From positions 1 to 6,725 of the forward strand of contig CAIJZF010000076.1 of assembly GCA_903825095.1 (NCBI GenBank): a stretch of 6,725 nt of DNA. Reading direction: 5' to 3'. Numbering within the stretch: position 1 is the first letter of the stretch; the number at the start of each line of letters is the position of its first letter. This document shows, piece by piece, positions 5,370 through 6,725 of this stretch. Source of the DNA: an uncultured Bacteroidota bacterium. GTDB lineage: Bacteria > Bacteroidota > Bacteroidia > Chitinophagales > Chitinophagaceae. Below the pieces are notes generated by a model. That model saw only the letters and a list, made by a program, of their open reading frames with translations. It had not been told where the DNA came from and did no database searches. The position numbers and the translations under genes were made by a program.

Positions 5370-6479
5370 ATGTCTTTAGAAAATTTACAACAGTTTACAG
5401 TGGGGGTCGAAGAGGAGTACATGGTACTTGACCCTGCTACGAAGGAATTAAAAAGCCATCAGCAGCAAATTGTGAACGAGGGACAGAAGAAATTTAAAGA
5501 CAAGATTAAGGCCGAGATGCACCAAGCGGTGGTAGAAGTAGGCACCGGCATTTGCAAAAATGTAGATGAAGTATTTGAAGAAGTTTTAGCCTTAAGAACA
5601 CATGTTTCAGAAGTTGCGAATGGATTGGGTTTTAGCATTGGCGCTTCAGGCACCCACCCTTTTAGTTTATGGGAAACACAATTGGTATCGGATCAATCTA
5701 GGTACCAAGCCATTTTAAATGAATTGCAACAAGCTGCAAGAAGTAATTTAATTTTCGGACTACATGTGCATGTGGGTATTGAAGATAGAAGTATGGCCAT
5801 GCAAATTGCGAACACTGCCAGGTATTTTTTACCACATATTTATGCATTAAGTACGAACTCCCCTTTTTGGGAAACGCGCAATACAGGGTATAAATCTTAT
5901 AGAAGTAAAGTATTTGATAAATTTCCAAGAACAGGCATTCCCGATACTTTTGAAAGCATTGAAGCCTATGAAAAATTTATTCAACTACTTATTAAAACCA
6001 ATTGCATAGATGATGGTAAAAAAATATGGTGGGACTTACGCGTACACCCTGTTTTTAATACTGTTGAATTTAGAATTTGTGATGTACCTATGACCATTCA
6101 GGAAACCATTACCATTGCTGCCTTCTTCCAAGCTATATGTGCTAAAATATATTCACTAAGAAGACAAAATATAAATTTCATTAATTACCAACGTTCTTTA
6201 ATTAATGAAAATAAATGGCGTGCAAGCCGTTATGGTATTGAAGGAAAATTAATTGACTTTGGTAAAGAAAAAGAAGTACCCATTCAAGATTTAATTTTAG
6301 AATTACTTGACTTTGTTGACTCAGTCGTAGATGAACTAGGTAGCAGAAAACATTTAGAAAAAGTAAAGGATATATTTCAAAGCGGTACTGGCGCCGACCA
6401 ACAATTAAAAGTTTTCAATGAAACAGGTAGCTTAATTGAAGTGGTGAAATATATTGAAACAAGCTTTTTAAAAGTATAA
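5370..6479 (+). CDS. YbdK/GCS2-family carboxylate-amine ligase
   Basis: Complete 369-residue protein of the glutamate-cysteine ligase type 2 (GCS2/YbdK) family, a usual length. These enzymes have a glutamine-synthetase-like fold and use ATP to join a carboxylate to an amine; E. coli YbdK has only weak glutamate-cysteine ligase activity and its true substrate is uncertain. Motifs in order: TVGVEEEYMVLD (10-21), with metal/ATP-binding glutamates; GASGTHPF (91-98); GLHVHVGI (130-137); ALSTNSPFW (159-167); WWDLRVHPVFNTVEFRICDVP (220-240); and NKWRASRYGIEG (281-292). All look intact. The start is the ATG at 5370. An in-frame TTG at 5334 is rejected because it lies in the terminator T-run and adds 12 unconserved residues. 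The gene follows a strong terminator, so it forms its own unit, and it converges on the gene at the right edge. It could supply glutamyl-cysteine or another peptide-like amide; the substrate cannot be told from sequence. Confidence 0.9.
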   Translation: MSLENLQQFTVGVEEEYMVLDPATKELKSHQQQIVNEGQKKFKDKIKAEMHQAVVEVGTGICKNVDEVFEEVLALRTHVSEVANGLGFSIGASGTHPFSLWETQLVSDQSRYQAILNELQQAARSNLIFGLHVHVGIEDRSMAMQIANTARYFLPHIYALSTNSPFWETRNTGYKSYRSKVFDKFPRTGIPDTFESIEAYEKFIQLLIKTNCIDDGKKIWWDLRVHPVFNTVEFRICDVPMTIQETITIAAFFQAICAKIYSLRRQNINFINYQRSLINENKWRASRYGIEGKLIDFGKEKEVPIQDLILELLDFVDSVVDELGSRKHLEKVKDIFQSGTGADQQLKVFNETGSLIEVVKYIETSFLKV

Positions 6480-6480
6480 G

Positions 6481-6504
6481 CTTAGTTTGCTAAGTCTGGT
6501 TTTC
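6481..6504 (+). terminator. weak possible terminator after the ligase gene
   Basis: Just after the stop codon, CTTAG (6481-6485) and CTAAG (6490-6494) form a 5-bp stem with a TTTG loop, followed by TCTGGTTTTC. The stem is short and AT-rich and the T-run is interrupted, so termination is only possible. The 81-bp gap between the two convergent genes shows nothing else clear. Confidence 0.25.
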
Positions 6505-6560
6505 TCCTAATTAATTTATTACTAGCCTATCACAGCTTTATTTAGTTTAAACCGATGGTT

Positions 6561-6725
6561 TTACTGTGCTGCTTTAAAATCAAATAGAGTGGCTGTGAAC
6601 AATCCTCTTTCTCTCTTTTTAAATACTACATCCCAATTTCCATTGTATCTTAAAATTTTAGGAACGAGTACTCCATTGAAATAAGTCATCTCCACTTCCA
6701 TCTGAACATTAAAATCGTATACCCC
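6561..6725 (-). CDS. unidentified protein, C-terminal 54 residues
   Basis: An open frame enters from the right edge on the minus strand and ends in TAA at 6563-6561. The fragment begins GVYDFNVQMEVEMTYFN, continues VLVPKILRYNGNWDVVFKKRERG and ends LFTATLFDFKAAQ. It has no start because the gene is cut by the window edge. The alternating polar and hydrophobic pattern and the aromatic residues suggest beta strands, as at the end of a beta-sandwich or barrel-like domain. No family is recognised and no function is proposed. The unbroken frame to the edge, sensible residue composition and tail-to-tail placement against the ligase gene support a real gene. An AAACC/GGTTT hairpin (6549-6561) overlaps its stop codon but is too short to call a terminator. 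Confidence 0.6.
   Translation of the reverse strand, partial: GVYDFNVQMEVEMTYFNGVLVPKILRYNGNWDVVFKKRERGLFTATLFDFKAAQ

Noticed and set aside
5459..5928. Minus-strand open frames opposite the ligase gene
   Set aside because: The plus strand encodes a complete conserved enzyme; these are shadows.
6549..6561. AAACC/GGTTT hairpin at the end of the right-edge gene
   Set aside because: Only 5 bp, overlaps the stop codon and has no T-run; too weak to call a terminator.
1..6725. Search for CRISPR arrays, insertion sequences, phage genes, tRNA or toxin-antitoxin pairs
   Set aside because: No repeat-spacer pattern, transposase motif, tRNA-like fold or small gene pair of that type was seen.

Overview
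This is an AT-rich stretch of ordinary chromosome from a member of the Bacteroidota, probably a Chitinophagaceae/Sphingobacteriia-like lineage. Four things support this: the infA-rpmJ-rpsM-rpsK-rpsD gene order; Bacteroidota-type ribosomal proteins (38-residue zinc-free bL36, uS13 with a long basic tail); promoter boxes resembling TAnnTTTG with almost no leader; and the complete absence of Shine-Dalgarno sequences. The assignment comes from reading sequence and protein style, not from a database search.

Layout. Bases 1-1523 (minus strand) are the start of the alpha ribosomal operon, transcribed leftwards: infA, rpmJ, rpsM, rpsK and the first 37 codons of rpsD, which runs off the left edge. A good promoter sits just upstream of infA (1540-1570). 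Next comes a strong intrinsic terminator (about 1598-1629), which ends the neighbouring unit. That unit, also on the minus strand, holds an exported TolB-like beta-propeller protein (2169-3233) and a small four-helix cytochrome-b-like membrane protein (1662-2102). A 155-bp divergent intergenic region (3234-3388) carries promoters for both directions and an 11-bp tandem repeat. The plus strand then carries rpe (ribulose-5-phosphate 3-epimerase), a phoH-family ATPase gene with a TTG start, a strong terminator (5299-5340), and a YbdK/GCS2-family carboxylate-amine ligase gene. The right edge holds the last 54 codons of a convergent minus-strand gene that I cannot identify.

How the genes relate. 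The left part is translation machinery: initiation factor IF-1, large-subunit bL36, and small-subunit uS13, uS11 and uS4. The rest is a set of mostly independent housekeeping genes (pentose phosphate pathway, RNA-linked ATPase, peptide-like amide ligase) plus two envelope proteins of unknown role. No phage, insertion sequence, CRISPR array, tRNA or rRNA was seen, and no stretch longer than 300 bases lacks a gene.

I do not see a convincing undescribed multi-gene system. The most useful leads are small: a possible S4-type leader between rpsK and rpsD, a terminator whose U-run doubles as a candidate -33 box for a near-leaderless gene, a perfect 12-bp palindrome before phoH, and three conserved but functionally open proteins.
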